Positions 52,783 to 61,762 of a stretch of DNA of 64,000 bases are shown piece by piece; position 1 is the first letter of the stretch, and every line of letters starts with the position of its first letter. The translations under genes and the position numbers were made by a program. The stretch is from Francisella noatunensis subsp. noatunensis (lineage in GTDB: Bacteria; Pseudomonadota; Gammaproteobacteria; Francisellales; Francisellaceae), in NCBI RefSeq assembly GCF_009823375.1, contig NZ_WBSX01000001.1, positions 21,658 through 85,657 of the forward strand, written 5' to 3'. The notes beneath the pieces are model-generated. The model was given only the letters and a program-made list of their open reading frames with translations. It did no database searches and had not been told where the DNA came from.

Positions 52783-55485
52783 ATGTCTGATATTAAAAAT
52801 ATCACTAAGCTACAGATAGAGGAAAAAGGAAAGAAATACTCTCTGTATAGCTTAAAGAAACTTTCTCAAGAGCTTGGTAAAGATGTAACTCGTCTTCCTT
52901 ACTCTATCAGAGTATTACTTGAAAACCAACTAAGAAATATAGATGGATATAAAGTAAAAGAAGATGATATGCATAAGGTTTTAGATTGGGATGCTAAAGC
53001 TAGCTCAAGACCTGAAATTCCACATATGCCAGCTAGAGTAGTGATGCAAGACTTCACAGGTGTGCCAGCTGTAGTTGATTTGGCAGCGATGAGAAAAGCT
53101 ATCAAAGATGCTGGTGGCGATGCTGACAAGATTAATCCTCTTGTAGATACAGCTATGGTAATTGACCATTCTGTACAAGTTGATTACTATGGAACAAAAA
53201 CAGCTTTAGCACAAAACGTTGCTAAAGAGTTCGAAAGAAATGGTGAAAGATATAGTTTACTTAAGTGGGCTCAGAAAGCATTTGATGATTTCATAGTTGT
53301 ACCACCAGGAATGGGTATTATTCACCAAGTAAACCTTGAGTATTTTGCAAAGGGCGCATTAGTAAAAAATATTGATGGTGAAGATGTTATTTACCCAGAT
53401 ACATTAGTGGGTACAGACTCACATACTACTATGATCAACGGTGTTGGTGTAGTAGGTTGGGGTGTAGGCGGTATTGAAGCTGAAGCTGTTATGCTTGGTC
53501 AACCATATTACATGGTTTTACCAGATGTGGTAGGTGTTAAGCTTACTGGTAAACTAAAAACTGGTGTTACAGCAACAGATTTAGTACTTAAGATTACTGA
53601 AGTACTTAGAAAGCACGGTGTTGTTGGTAAATTCGTTGAGTACTATGGAGAAGGACTAGAGGGTTTATCTCTACCAGATAGAGCAACTATCGCAAACATG
53701 GCTCCAGAATATGGTGCTACGATAGGTTTCTTCCCTGTTGATGAAGTTACGTTAGACTTCTTTAACAATACAAACCGTAGCGAACTTGTTGATGCTGCGT
53801 GTGATATGTATAAAGAGCAATTATTATTTAGAGAAAATCCAACAGAAGAACCTGAGTACTCTAGTATTGTAGAAATTAATTTATCAAACGTTGAATCTAA
53901 CCTTGCTGGTCCTAAGCGTCCACAAGATAGAGTTGCTTTCCATGATATGAAAAAGGCTTTCAAAGAAGCTTTAGTTCATGAGCAAGGTTTACATGGTTTT
54001 GGTTTAACTGATGAGCAATTACAAAAGTCAGCTGAAGTAAAAGGTCTTAGTGAGAAAATCACTCATGGCTCACTTGCTATTGCTGCAATTACTTCATGTA
54101 CAAATACATCTAACCCTTCATTACTGTTAGGTGCTGGATTACTAGCTAAGAAAGCAAATGAGAAAGGTCTGAAAGTTAAACCTTTTGTTAAAACATCATT
54201 AGCTCCAGGATCTCAGGTTGTTACTCAATATCTTGAAAAGGCAAACCTATTGCCAGAGCTTGAGAATTTAGGATTTAACCTTGTTGGGTATGGTTGTACT
54301 ACTTGTATTGGTAACTCTGGTCCTCTAGATGAGCCTGTAGTAGAAGCTATTAATGAAGCTGATCTTGTAGTAGCTTCTGTAAGTTCTGGTAACCGTAACT
54401 TTGAAGGTCGTATCAATCCTCATGTTAAAGCGAACTATTTAGCTTCTCCTATTCATGTTGTTGCTTATGCTTTAGCTGGTACAGTTGACTTTGATCCAGT
54501 TGAAGATGCTATTGGAACAGATGCTGAAGGTAATAGTGTTTACTTAGCAGATATTTGGCCAACTACAGAAGAGATTGTTGCAATTCAGTCTGATGTAATC
54601 AACTCAGCAATGTTTGAAAAAGCTTATGCTACTGTACTTGATGGAACAGAAGATTGGCAAAAACTTGATGCTTCTGAAGGTAAGCTTTATGAGTTTGATA
54701 GTTCTTCGACTTATATCCAATGTCCAAACTTCTTTGAGAAGTTTGCAGAGGGTAATGATGACTTAGATATCAAAGGTGCAAGAACTCTACTTATGTTAGG
54801 TGATTCTGTAACTACAGACCATATTTCGCCTGCTGGTGCAATTCCAGAAGAGTATCCTGCTGGACAATATCTAAAATCTTATGGTGTTGAGAAAAAAGAC
54901 TTTAACTCTTATGGTTCACGTCGTGGAAACCATGAAGTTATGATGAGAGGTACTTTTGCAAATATTCGTATTCGTAATTTACTTCTTGATGGTGTAGAAG
55001 GTGGATATACTAAGTATCATCTTGATGGCTCTCAACAGTATGTATTTGACGCAGCTATGAAATATAAGGAAAAAGATATTCCTTTAGTAATTTTGGCTGG
55101 TAAAGAGTATGGTACTGGCTCATCACGTGACTGGGCTGCTAAAGGTACATTCTTGTTAGGTGTTAAGGCTGTTATAGCTGAGAGCTATGAAAGAATTCAT
55201 AGATCTAACCTTGTGGGTATGGGTGTATTACCTCTTGAGTACGTCGATGGTCAAAATGCTAAAACTCTTGGTTTGGATGGTTCAGAAATGTTTAATATTA
55301 ATAATTTAAACAATATCAAGCCTCGCCAAAGAGTAGTTGTAGAAGCAGTACATCCAAAAACAGCGCATACTACAACATTTGAAGCATTGGCTCGTCTAGA
55401 TGCAGATGTTGATGTTGATTACTTGAAGAATGGTGGTATTTTACAAACAGTTCTTAAAGATATCATGAAACAAAAAAAAATCTAG
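52783..55485 (+). CDS. acnA: aconitate hydratase A
   Basis: A 900-residue aconitase of the AcnA/IRP1 type that isomerises citrate to isocitrate. The 4Fe-4S ligands are the Cys in AITSCTNTSNPSLL and CxxC in GYGCTTCIGNSG. The swivel-domain residues are in GDSVTTDHISPAGA and GSSRDWAAKG. A good ribosome binding site (ggagg) precedes ATG 52783. All catalytic domains are complete. The stop comes right after a run of nine A (55472-55480); removing one A opens a further 34-codon, Ser/Cys-rich tail ending at 55585. That tail is described in the findings. Confidence 0.95.
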   Translation: MSDIKNITKLQIEEKGKKYSLYSLKKLSQELGKDVTRLPYSIRVLLENQLRNIDGYKVKEDDMHKVLDWDAKASSRPEIPHMPARVVMQDFTGVPAVVDLAAMRKAIKDAGGDADKINPLVDTAMVIDHSVQVDYYGTKTALAQNVAKEFERNGERYSLLKWAQKAFDDFIVVPPGMGIIHQVNLEYFAKGALVKNIDGEDVIYPDTLVGTDSHTTMINGVGVVGWGVGGIEAEAVMLGQPYYMVLPDVVGVKLTGKLKTGVTATDLVLKITEVLRKHGVVGKFVEYYGEGLEGLSLPDRATIANMAPEYGATIGFFPVDEVTLDFFNNTNRSELVDAACDMYKEQLLFRENPTEEPEYSSIVEINLSNVESNLAGPKRPQDRVAFHDMKKAFKEALVHEQGLHGFGLTDEQLQKSAEVKGLSEKITHGSLAIAAITSCTNTSNPSLLLGAGLLAKKANEKGLKVKPFVKTSLAPGSQVVTQYLEKANLLPELENLGFNLVGYGCTTCIGNSGPLDEPVVEAINEADLVVASVSSGNRNFEGRINPHVKANYLASPIHVVAYALAGTVDFDPVEDAIGTDAEGNSVYLADIWPTTEEIVAIQSDVINSAMFEKAYATVLDGTEDWQKLDASEGKLYEFDSSSTYIQCPNFFEKFAEGNDDLDIKGARTLLMLGDSVTTDHISPAGAIPEEYPAGQYLKSYGVEKKDFNSYGSRRGNHEVMMRGTFANIRIRNLLLDGVEGGYTKYHLDGSQQYVFDAAMKYKEKDIPLVILAGKEYGTGSSRDWAAKGTFLLGVKAVIAESYERIHRSNLVGMGVLPLEYVDGQNAKTLGLDGSEMFNINNLNNIKPRQRVVVEAVHPKTAHTTTFEALARLDADVDVDYLKNGGILQTVLKDIMKQKKI

Positions 55486-55626
55486 TTCAGTAAATACTGA
55501 TACTAATACTTGTTCTGGAGATTCTTCAGAGTCTTCTTGCCCATTTTCAAAGATGGCTAATTTCTTTAAAAAACTATTCAAATAATTAATCTCTGAAAAT
55601 TATTTAGTTCTCTATTTTTTTATTCT

Positions 55627-55659
55627 TTAATAGTGATAAAGTTTCATTATCACTATTAA
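55627..55659. terminator. perfect inverted repeat between acnA and pilT
   Basis: A 13-bp perfect stem (55627-55639 with 55647-55659) with a seven-base loop. It is AT-rich except for GTGAT/ATCAC and is followed by a T-rich stretch. It sits after the acnA tail and 15 bp before the pilT ATG. It could terminate acnA transcription or act as a protein-binding palindrome for pilT. The stem is too long and symmetric to be chance alone. Confidence 0.55.
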
Positions 55660-55674
55660 TTTTATTTGTATTAT

Positions 55675-56706
55675 ATGATAAGAAAACTACTAACTCTTTG
55701 TGTGCAAAAAAAAGCATCAGATTTGCACCTATCATCTGGGTGTAAAGCCAAGTATAGAATCGATGGCGACTTGATTGATATAGAAACATCTCCTGTATTA
55801 AATGATAAGATGATTTCACAAATGCTCTTGGAGATTATGACAGATGATCAAAAAGATGAGCTTATAGAAACTTATGAATGTGATTTTTCGATCGATGATA
55901 AAGATAATGATGCAAGATTCAGGGTTAATGCTTTTTTTCATAATCGTGGCTATGGTGCGGTATTTCGTCGTTTAGAAAATACGATCCCTACTCTAGATCA
56001 GTTTGGGGCACCGCGTATACTTAAAGACGTACAAGCTAAGCAGGGGAGGATTAATTCTTGTTACAGGACCTACAGGTTCGGGTAAAAGTAGTACCTTGGC
56101 TGCATTGGTTAATGAGATAAATCAAAAAGAAGACTCTCATATTTTGACTATTGAAGATCCTGTTGAGTTTGTGCATACAAGTCAAAGAGCTCTAGTTAAT
56201 CAGCGTGAAGTCAAAAGAGATACTAGAAGCTTTAATGCTGCTTTGAAATCAGCACTAAGGGAAGATCCCGATTGTATCCTTGTTGGAGAGATGCGTGATT
56301 TAGAAACTATACGTTTGGCTCTTGAGGCAGCTGAAACTGGTCACTTGGTACTAGGAACATTACATACAATGTCAGCAATCAAAACAGTGGATAGGGGGTA
56401 ATATCGGTATTTCCACCAGCTGAGCAGGAATTAGTCCGTAATATGTTAGCGGAATCATTGCAAATAGTTATATCTCAGCGTCTGCTTAAGCGAAAAGGTG
56501 GCGGTCGTGTTGCTGCATATGAGGTTCTTATATCTAATACAGGTATCAGAAATATGATAAAAGAAAATAAGCTTTCTCAAATCTACACAGCACTACAAAC
56601 TGGAACAGCAAAAGGTATGGCTACTATGGAGCAAAGTATTGAGAATCTTCTTAAAGCCGGAACAATAACTCCTGAAGAAGCAGCTAAATATATAGTAGTA
56701 AGATAA
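55675..56706 (+). pseudogene. pilT: type IV pilus retraction ATPase PilT, frameshifted twice
   Basis: The joined product would be about 343 residues, the normal PilT size. Pieces in order: the N-terminal PAS-like domain (QKKASDLHLSSG), Walker [11 protein letters not shown], Asp box and Walker B ([17 protein letters not shown]), the His box [13 protein letters not shown], and the C-terminal QRLLKRKGGGRVAAYEVLIS. The first frame break, one extra base, lies near 56044-56050 (GGGGAGG) just before Walker A. The second, in the opposite sense, is at the G run 56394-56398. Between them the Walker A and B part is read in another frame. PilT powers pilus retraction; pilT is also reported broken in some F. 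tularensis lineages. Confidence 0.9.
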
Positions 56707-56861
56707 AATATTCTTTTGCATAGGATTTATACCAATCCCAACACAAACTCATACATTCTCGCTTTGTATTTCACATCTATTTTATAGCTTTCAATATTTG
56801 CTAATAGCCTAGATTATCTACACATTGGAAACTTAAATTAGGCATAAACTATCTTGCGATA
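56707..56861. other. gene-free AT-rich gap between two pseudogenes
   Basis: This 155 bp convergent gap separates the ends of pilT and the FAD oxidoreductase. I see no open frame, tRNA or clear hairpin terminator. Confidence 0.5.
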
Positions 56862-57870
56862 TTAATATGAATTTATATTGGAATTGGTACTAGAGATTTG
56901 TTTAATTTGATTTGCTAGTATATGGGCACTAGTAAATGCTGATTCAACACGCCCCTTTATACACCAGTCACCACATGCGGATATATTTTGGTTTGTATCA
57001 ATAAAGTAACCAGCTGTATTTTGTTTACCTATATTTGCATAACGCCAAGCATGCAGTGTTCTATAGTCTGGCTTATTTAGATCTATAGCTAATACTTCTT
57101 TGGCTCTATCAAAAATTGTTTCTAGGATTTGTTCTCGATCGTAATCAATATATTGATTAGCCCATTTATTTGCAGAGTGTATAACTAAGCAGCTAGGAGT
57201 ATTGCGATCAGGTTTTGAGCTGTTGAGAGATATCCAACTAATTATCTCGTCATGTACTAGAGGCAGCATCAAAATTCAGATTAATCTCTTTATCATAGCC
57301 AAGCATTAGTGAAAAGCAGCTATCCATTTTTATTGAGCTAATTTGGTTATAGAAAGAAGTATTTTGAGGTAGTAAATCTTTAAGTTGGTCTGATGGTGTG
57401 GCAAAAATAATCCAGTCAAAACATCCTAGAAATTGGTTGTTATCATCTTTAACAATCCAGAGTCTATCTTCTTTAGTGATTGAGCCAACCCGTGTGTTTA
57501 GATATATATCTAGACCTTGAGCTAAGTATTGCGCTACAGCATTCATTCTAGGAGAGCCAACATAATGTTTATATTCATTATCCCAAGATTTTTGATTTAT
57601 TATTTCAGAGTTTTTGATTTCAACAAAATTAGCCAGCCAATTTTTTATTATACCTTGATCTATCATTGGCTTAAGGAACTCTTTAAATTCAGTCGATTTA
57701 GCAGTGAAATATTGAGCTTTATGATCAAAGTAGTAAGGATCAGCATATCTTGTTGACATTCTGCCACTAACTCCACGAGATTTCTCAAAAATAGTTATTT
57801 CTACCGAATCTTTTAGATTATTTGCAGCGGTCAATCCAGCAAGACCTGCACCGATTATTGCTATCTTCAT
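56862..57870 (-). pseudogene. NAD/FAD-dependent oxidoreductase, renalase-like, frameshifted
   Basis: The gene encodes an FAD-binding amine-oxidase-like protein of about 335 residues. The Rossmann dinucleotide motif is IIGAGLAGLTAANNL at the N-terminus, followed by IFEKSRGVSGRMSTRYADPY. The frame breaks near 57260 (minus strand, after NFDAA), where one extra base leads to a stop. The other frame continues as LVHDEIISWISLN to the stop at 56862. The start ATG 57870 overlaps the upstream DUF3429 gene in an ATGA. The 3' piece includes ISACGDWCIKGRVESAFTSA, the FAD-binding C-terminal segment. Function is unknown. Confidence 0.8.
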
Positions 57871-58313
57871 ATAAGAATCCAAGAAATTGTTAGTGAAACA
57901 ACAACACATAGTGTTATTGGTAGTCTTATATATTTGAAATATTTTGTACTAATAAGATTTAATTTTAAGAAGTAGTAATCGACTTTAAGTAATACTAGAA
58001 ATTCTGCTATAAGTAATAATATAAAATCTTTGGGATCTAAGTTTAGATATCCAAACCAAATAATTATTACATTTAAATTGCTAGTAAGCTGTATAAATAT
58101 TTTTGTAGAGCTGGGTTCTAAATTAATTTGTCTGCCCCAGTGGGTTCCAGCCATAAATGATGCAATAACCACTCCATATAGTGAGATAGCTTTGATTATA
58201 TTGTCAAATATTAAAAAGTCGCTATAACCAAGTATTAGACAGAGTGAGAAGAAAACAAAAGGTATTAAGCTAAAATATGCGAGATAAATATCTAGATTTT
58301 TATAGCTTTTCAA
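57867..58313 (-). CDS. DUF3429-family membrane protein
   Basis: A 148-residue protein with four to five hydrophobic helices. The segment SLYGVVIASFMAGTHWGRQI is the DUF3429 signature (G-x-HWG). Function is unknown; the family is often found beside FAD oxidoreductases or deoxyribodipyrimidine photolyase-like genes. Here it overlaps the frameshifted FAD oxidoreductase start by four bases, and it lies 10 bp downstream of cydB, so it may be cotranscribed with cydAB. Confidence 0.75.
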   Translation of the reverse strand: MKSYKNLDIYLAYFSLIPFVFFSLCLILGYSDFLIFDNIIKAISLYGVVIASFMAGTHWGRQINLEPSSTKIFIQLTSNLNVIIIWFGYLNLDPKDFILLLIAEFLVLLKVDYYFLKLNLISTKYFKYIRLPITLCVVVSLTISWILI

Positions 58314-58323
58314 ATTAGTTCTC

Positions 58324-59283
58324 CTAGTAGCTTAATTTTTCTTTGGTCTTTCCTCTGAAGATATAATAAGCATAGCTGGTGTATAACAACAGTAATGGAA
58401 TCATAATTACAGCTGGAATTAGCGTAAACAGTAGTGTGGTATCACTAGCTTGTGCTTGACTATATGTGATGTGGTAAGGAATGATGTATGGGAATATTAG
58501 TGCTAGCATACTTGCATAAGTGAAGACGAATATTGCCACAGCTGACCAATATGGTAAAGCATGATTTTTAGAGTCTATTATTTTGATAAGAACTAAGAAA
58601 CTAATAATGGTAAGTATAAAAAGAGCACCAAGGACTATCATTTTATAGAAGCTATCTAAAGGTAGTTTAGTATATACAGGAGTAATTGCTCCAATAATTA
58701 ACATTAATATCACAAGTACTATACTACATGATTTAGCTAGTTTTTTAGCTTTATCAAAAAGCTCTCCCTCAGTCTTAAGTATAAGACGAGTTGCGCCAAG
58801 TAAACTATAACCAAATACCAAAGCAATACCAGTAAGTATAGAAAAGCCAACACCATAAAAAGTACTATGCGGGAAACCTACTATCAATTCTCCAACAATG
58901 TAGCCTTGCAGAAAAGTTGCCGTCAATGAAGATATAAAGAAAAGCTTATCCCAGTTTTTGATACCTTTATGAGATTTTAGTCTAAACTCAAAGCAAATAC
59001 CTCTGAAGAGTATCATAACTACCAAAAGTATCGCAGATAAGTAAATCTTAGGGAATATGTAAGCAAATGCGATAGGAAACATCCCATAAAAGCACGCTAA
59101 AGCAAAAACTAGCCATGTTTGGTTACCATCCCAAGTCGGTAGTAATATACTCACTGCGATATCTTTTTGATGATCATCAAAAAATTGAAATAGTGACCCC
59201 ATGCCTAGAGCAAATCCATCTAATACAATATACAGTAGTAGAGCAAAAGCAATTATAAATAACCAAATTAATCCTAAGTCCAT
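58324..59283 (-). CDS. cydB: cytochrome bd-type quinol oxidase subunit II
   Basis: A 319-residue membrane subunit with eight or nine helices. The N-terminal helix LLYIVLDGFALGMGSL carries the conserved GxDLG-like Asp/Gly motif, and LLPTWDGNQTWLVFALACFY is the WDGNEVWL family signature. It is shorter than E. coli CydB (379), as in the CIO-like group. It begins 2 bases after the cydA stop. No CydX-size peptide gene was found downstream. Confidence 0.94.
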   Translation of the reverse strand: MDLGLIWLFIIAFALLLYIVLDGFALGMGSLFQFFDDHQKDIAVSILLPTWDGNQTWLVFALACFYGMFPIAFAYIFPKIYLSAILLVVMILFRGICFEFRLKSHKGIKNWDKLFFISSLTATFLQGYIVGELIVGFPHSTFYGVGFSILTGIALVFGYSLLGATRLILKTEGELFDKAKKLAKSCSIVLVILMLIIGAITPVYTKLPLDSFYKMIVLGALFILTIISFLVLIKIIDSKNHALPYWSAVAIFVFTYASMLALIFPYIIPYHITYSQAQASDTTLLFTLIPAVIMIPLLLLYTSYAYYIFRGKTKEKLSY

Positions 59284-59285
59284 AA

Positions 59286-60662
59286 TTATTCCTCCTCGCC
59301 TGTAGTCTTCTCAACTGATTGGAAGTATGAGTAAGGCATTCTTTCTTCACCACCAGTACTTGGACCACCATTTATAATTCTAAATAAGTATCTAAAATAG
59401 AAGAATCCAAATATAACGAAGTAAACAATGATTATTGCCGCTAATGAGCTAAACACTTGCCAGAAGTTAATGTCACTGACAGAATATTCAGTCCTTAATA
59501 TGTTATATACAGTCCAAGGTTGTCTACCGAATTCTGCTGTGAACCATCCTGTGATGATAGCAACAAAACCTAGTGGTGTAGTTAGTGTACAAAGTCTTAG
59601 GAACCATTTTGAAGTCTGTAGTTTTTTTCTAGCTAAGAGTACAGTTCCTACCACACCCATCAGTATCATCAGTGTACCAATACCCACCATGATTCTAAAG
59701 CTGTAGAATACCACGGCAACTACAGGTCTATCTTTTTCTGGAACAGATTTTAGACCTATTAGCTCGCCATTTAACTCATGAGTATTTATCAACGAAGCAA
59801 GTTTAGGAATCTCTATAGAGAATAAGTTCTTTTCTTGTGATTCGCTTGGATATGCAAAGACTACAAAAGGAGCACCTTTCTGCGTATCCCAAACTCCTTC
59901 TATAGCTGCTGTTTTGAGTGGTTGATGTTCATGTACTTCTCTACCTACATCGTCTCCTACGGCAAGTTGACCTACGCTAAGGATTAAAATCGAAACTATT
60001 GAAAATTTAATGCATGTCTTAGCAAAGCTGTGATGTTTATCCTTGATAATGTAGTATGCACTAACACCTAGAATAACCATTAGGGTGCTCAAGTATGCGG
60101 CCATAAGCATATGAATATATCTTGGAATCACACAAGGATTAAAGATTACATGATACCAACTATAAACCTCAAACTTACCATTGATATAGTTAACGCCATC
60201 AGGAGTTTGCATCCAAGAATTAGCTGATAATATCCAAAAAGCTGATAACGTCACACCAGCAAATATCGTGAAATTAGCTAGAAAATGAACATATTTATTA
60301 ATTCTACCCCAACCAAAAATCATAATACCTAGTGCTCCAGCCTCTATGAAGAAAGCTGTAAGGACTTCGTAGGTGAAGAGTGATCCAAGCACAGGACCTA
60401 CTTTTTCGGCGAATCCAGCCCAGTTGGCACCGAACTGGAATTCCATGACAATTCCTGATACAACGCCCATACCAAATGTGAGGGCAAATACTTTGGTCCA
60501 AAATTTAACAATAGATAAGTATTTATCATTTTTGGTAATTAGCCATAGCGCTTCAAAGATCATCAAGAATGTTGATAATCCAATACTGAAGGCTGGAAAC
60601 AAAATATGAAAGCTCACTGTAAAGGCGAACTGTATTCTTGATAGTATTTCGACCCAGTACAT
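59286..60662 (-). CDS. cydA: cytochrome bd-type quinol oxidase subunit I, short Q-loop
   Basis: A 458-residue subunit that holds hemes b558, b595 and d and reduces oxygen with quinol electrons. His19 (the heme b595 ligand in E. coli numbering) is in AFTVSFHILFPAFS. The proximal region IPRYIHMLMAAYLSTLM contains the heme b558 His. GRQPWTVYN follows the Q-loop. It is shorter than E. coli CydA (522), consistent with a short Q-loop of the cyanide-insensitive oxidase (CIO) type. The 218 bp region upstream is divergent with the epimerase gene. Confidence 0.93.
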   Translation of the reverse strand: MYWVEILSRIQFAFTVSFHILFPAFSIGLSTFLMIFEALWLITKNDKYLSIVKFWTKVFALTFGMGVVSGIVMEFQFGANWAGFAEKVGPVLGSLFTYEVLTAFFIEAGALGIMIFGWGRINKYVHFLANFTIFAGVTLSAFWILSANSWMQTPDGVNYINGKFEVYSWYHVIFNPCVIPRYIHMLMAAYLSTLMVILGVSAYYIIKDKHHSFAKTCIKFSIVSILILSVGQLAVGDDVGREVHEHQPLKTAAIEGVWDTQKGAPFVVFAYPSESQEKNLFSIEIPKLASLINTHELNGELIGLKSVPEKDRPVVAVVFYSFRIMVGIGTLMILMGVVGTVLLARKKLQTSKWFLRLCTLTTPLGFVAIITGWFTAEFGRQPWTVYNILRTEYSVSDINFWQVFSSLAAIIIVYFVIFGFFYFRYLFRIINGGPSTGGEERMPYSYFQSVEKTTGEEE

Positions 60663-60880
60663 AGAAGAACCTCTGTGTTTTTATTGTTGTCAAAACTAGC
60701 TAGATTATATCTTGCTAGTAGCTTTTATTATGATTTTTAGCTGCAAGGCTAATATACTTAGAATCTCATAATAGTTTCATATTCTCAAGTAATTATAATC
60801 TAGATTAAGAAATTATAATGTTACTTAGCAAAGTTTTATAAATATAATACTAAGTATGAATTGAGACATTAGGAGCTCTT

Positions 60881-61762
60881 ATGAAAATATTAGTAGCAGG
60901 TGGATCTGGGTTTGTAGGTAGAGAGCTGTCAAAACAATTAAGTTCTAAATATAGATTAACTCTACTTACTAGATCACAAAAGTCTAAGATTGGATATTAT
61001 GATGATTTAGTAACTTGGTCTGAGCTTGATGAGATCAAGATATCTGAATTTGATATTGTTATAAACTTGTGTGGGTATAATATTGGTCAGAAGCGTTGGA
61101 GTAACTCAGTCAAAAATAAAATTGTATCCAGTCGTATAGAGCCAACTACTAAGTTAGTTAAATTAATCGGTAATAAAAATATTTGGCTAATTAATGCTAG
61201 TGCGATTGGATATTATAATTTTTCCGATATACCTCAAGATGAAGATAAGCATGATAGAAAGTTTGATAACTTAACTTTTGGTCAATATGTCGTTGATAGT
61301 TGGGGGAAATGCTTGATAGATTCTCAGTTAGCTAGATATACAATCATGCGCTTTGGAGTGGTTATTGGTAATGGTGGTGTCCTCGAAAAAATGATTATGC
61401 CTGCTAAATTTGGTTTTTTGACAATGTTTGGTAAAGGACATAATTATATGACTTGGATAAGTGTCCATGATTTATCAAGAGCCGTTGAGTTTATTATAGA
61501 CAATAAGTTAGATAAAAAAGAAGTCTATAATCTGACATCGCCTGAAGCTTGCCAGCATAGACAGTTGATAGAGCTTCTAGGTAAGTATCTAGCTAAAAAA
61601 CGTATAATTAAGATTCCAAGCGCAATGGTTAAGCTAATGTTTGGTCAGATGGGTGACGAGCTTTTATTATCTAGCCAAAATATAAAACCAACAAAGTTAC
61701 AAAGCAAAGGTTTTGAGTTTAATGACCCTGAGATCTCAAAGGCTCTAGAAAGATATATTTAA
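60881..61762 (+). CDS. NAD-dependent epimerase, TIGR01777 (YfcH) type
   Basis: A 293-residue SDR protein of the TIGR01777/YfcH group. Rossmann motif GGSGFVGREL is at 7-16, the conserved NLCGYNIGQKRWSNSVKN and SSRIEPTTKLVKLI regions follow, and the C-terminal DUF1731 segment ends with the FEFNDPEISKAL pattern. The substrate is unknown. It has a ribosome binding site (taggagc) and overlaps qseC by four bases at its 3' end on the opposite strand. Confidence 0.88.
   Translation: MKILVAGGSGFVGRELSKQLSSKYRLTLLTRSQKSKIGYYDDLVTWSELDEIKISEFDIVINLCGYNIGQKRWSNSVKNKIVSSRIEPTTKLVKLIGNKNIWLINASAIGYYNFSDIPQDEDKHDRKFDNLTFGQYVVDSWGKCLIDSQLARYTIMRFGVVIGNGGVLEKMIMPAKFGFLTMFGKGHNYMTWISVHDLSRAVEFIIDNKLDKKEVYNLTSPEACQHRQLIELLGKYLAKKRIIKIPSAMVKLMFGQMGDELLLSSQNIKPTKLQSKGFEFNDPEISKALERYI

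Noticed and set aside
56443..56706. Separate small gene after pilT
   Set aside because: It is the C-terminal quarter of PilT, recognisable by QRLLKRKGGGRVAAYEV.
58030..58227. Plus-strand open frame inside the DUF3429 gene
   Set aside because: It lies wholly antisense to a recognised family and has no ribosome binding site.
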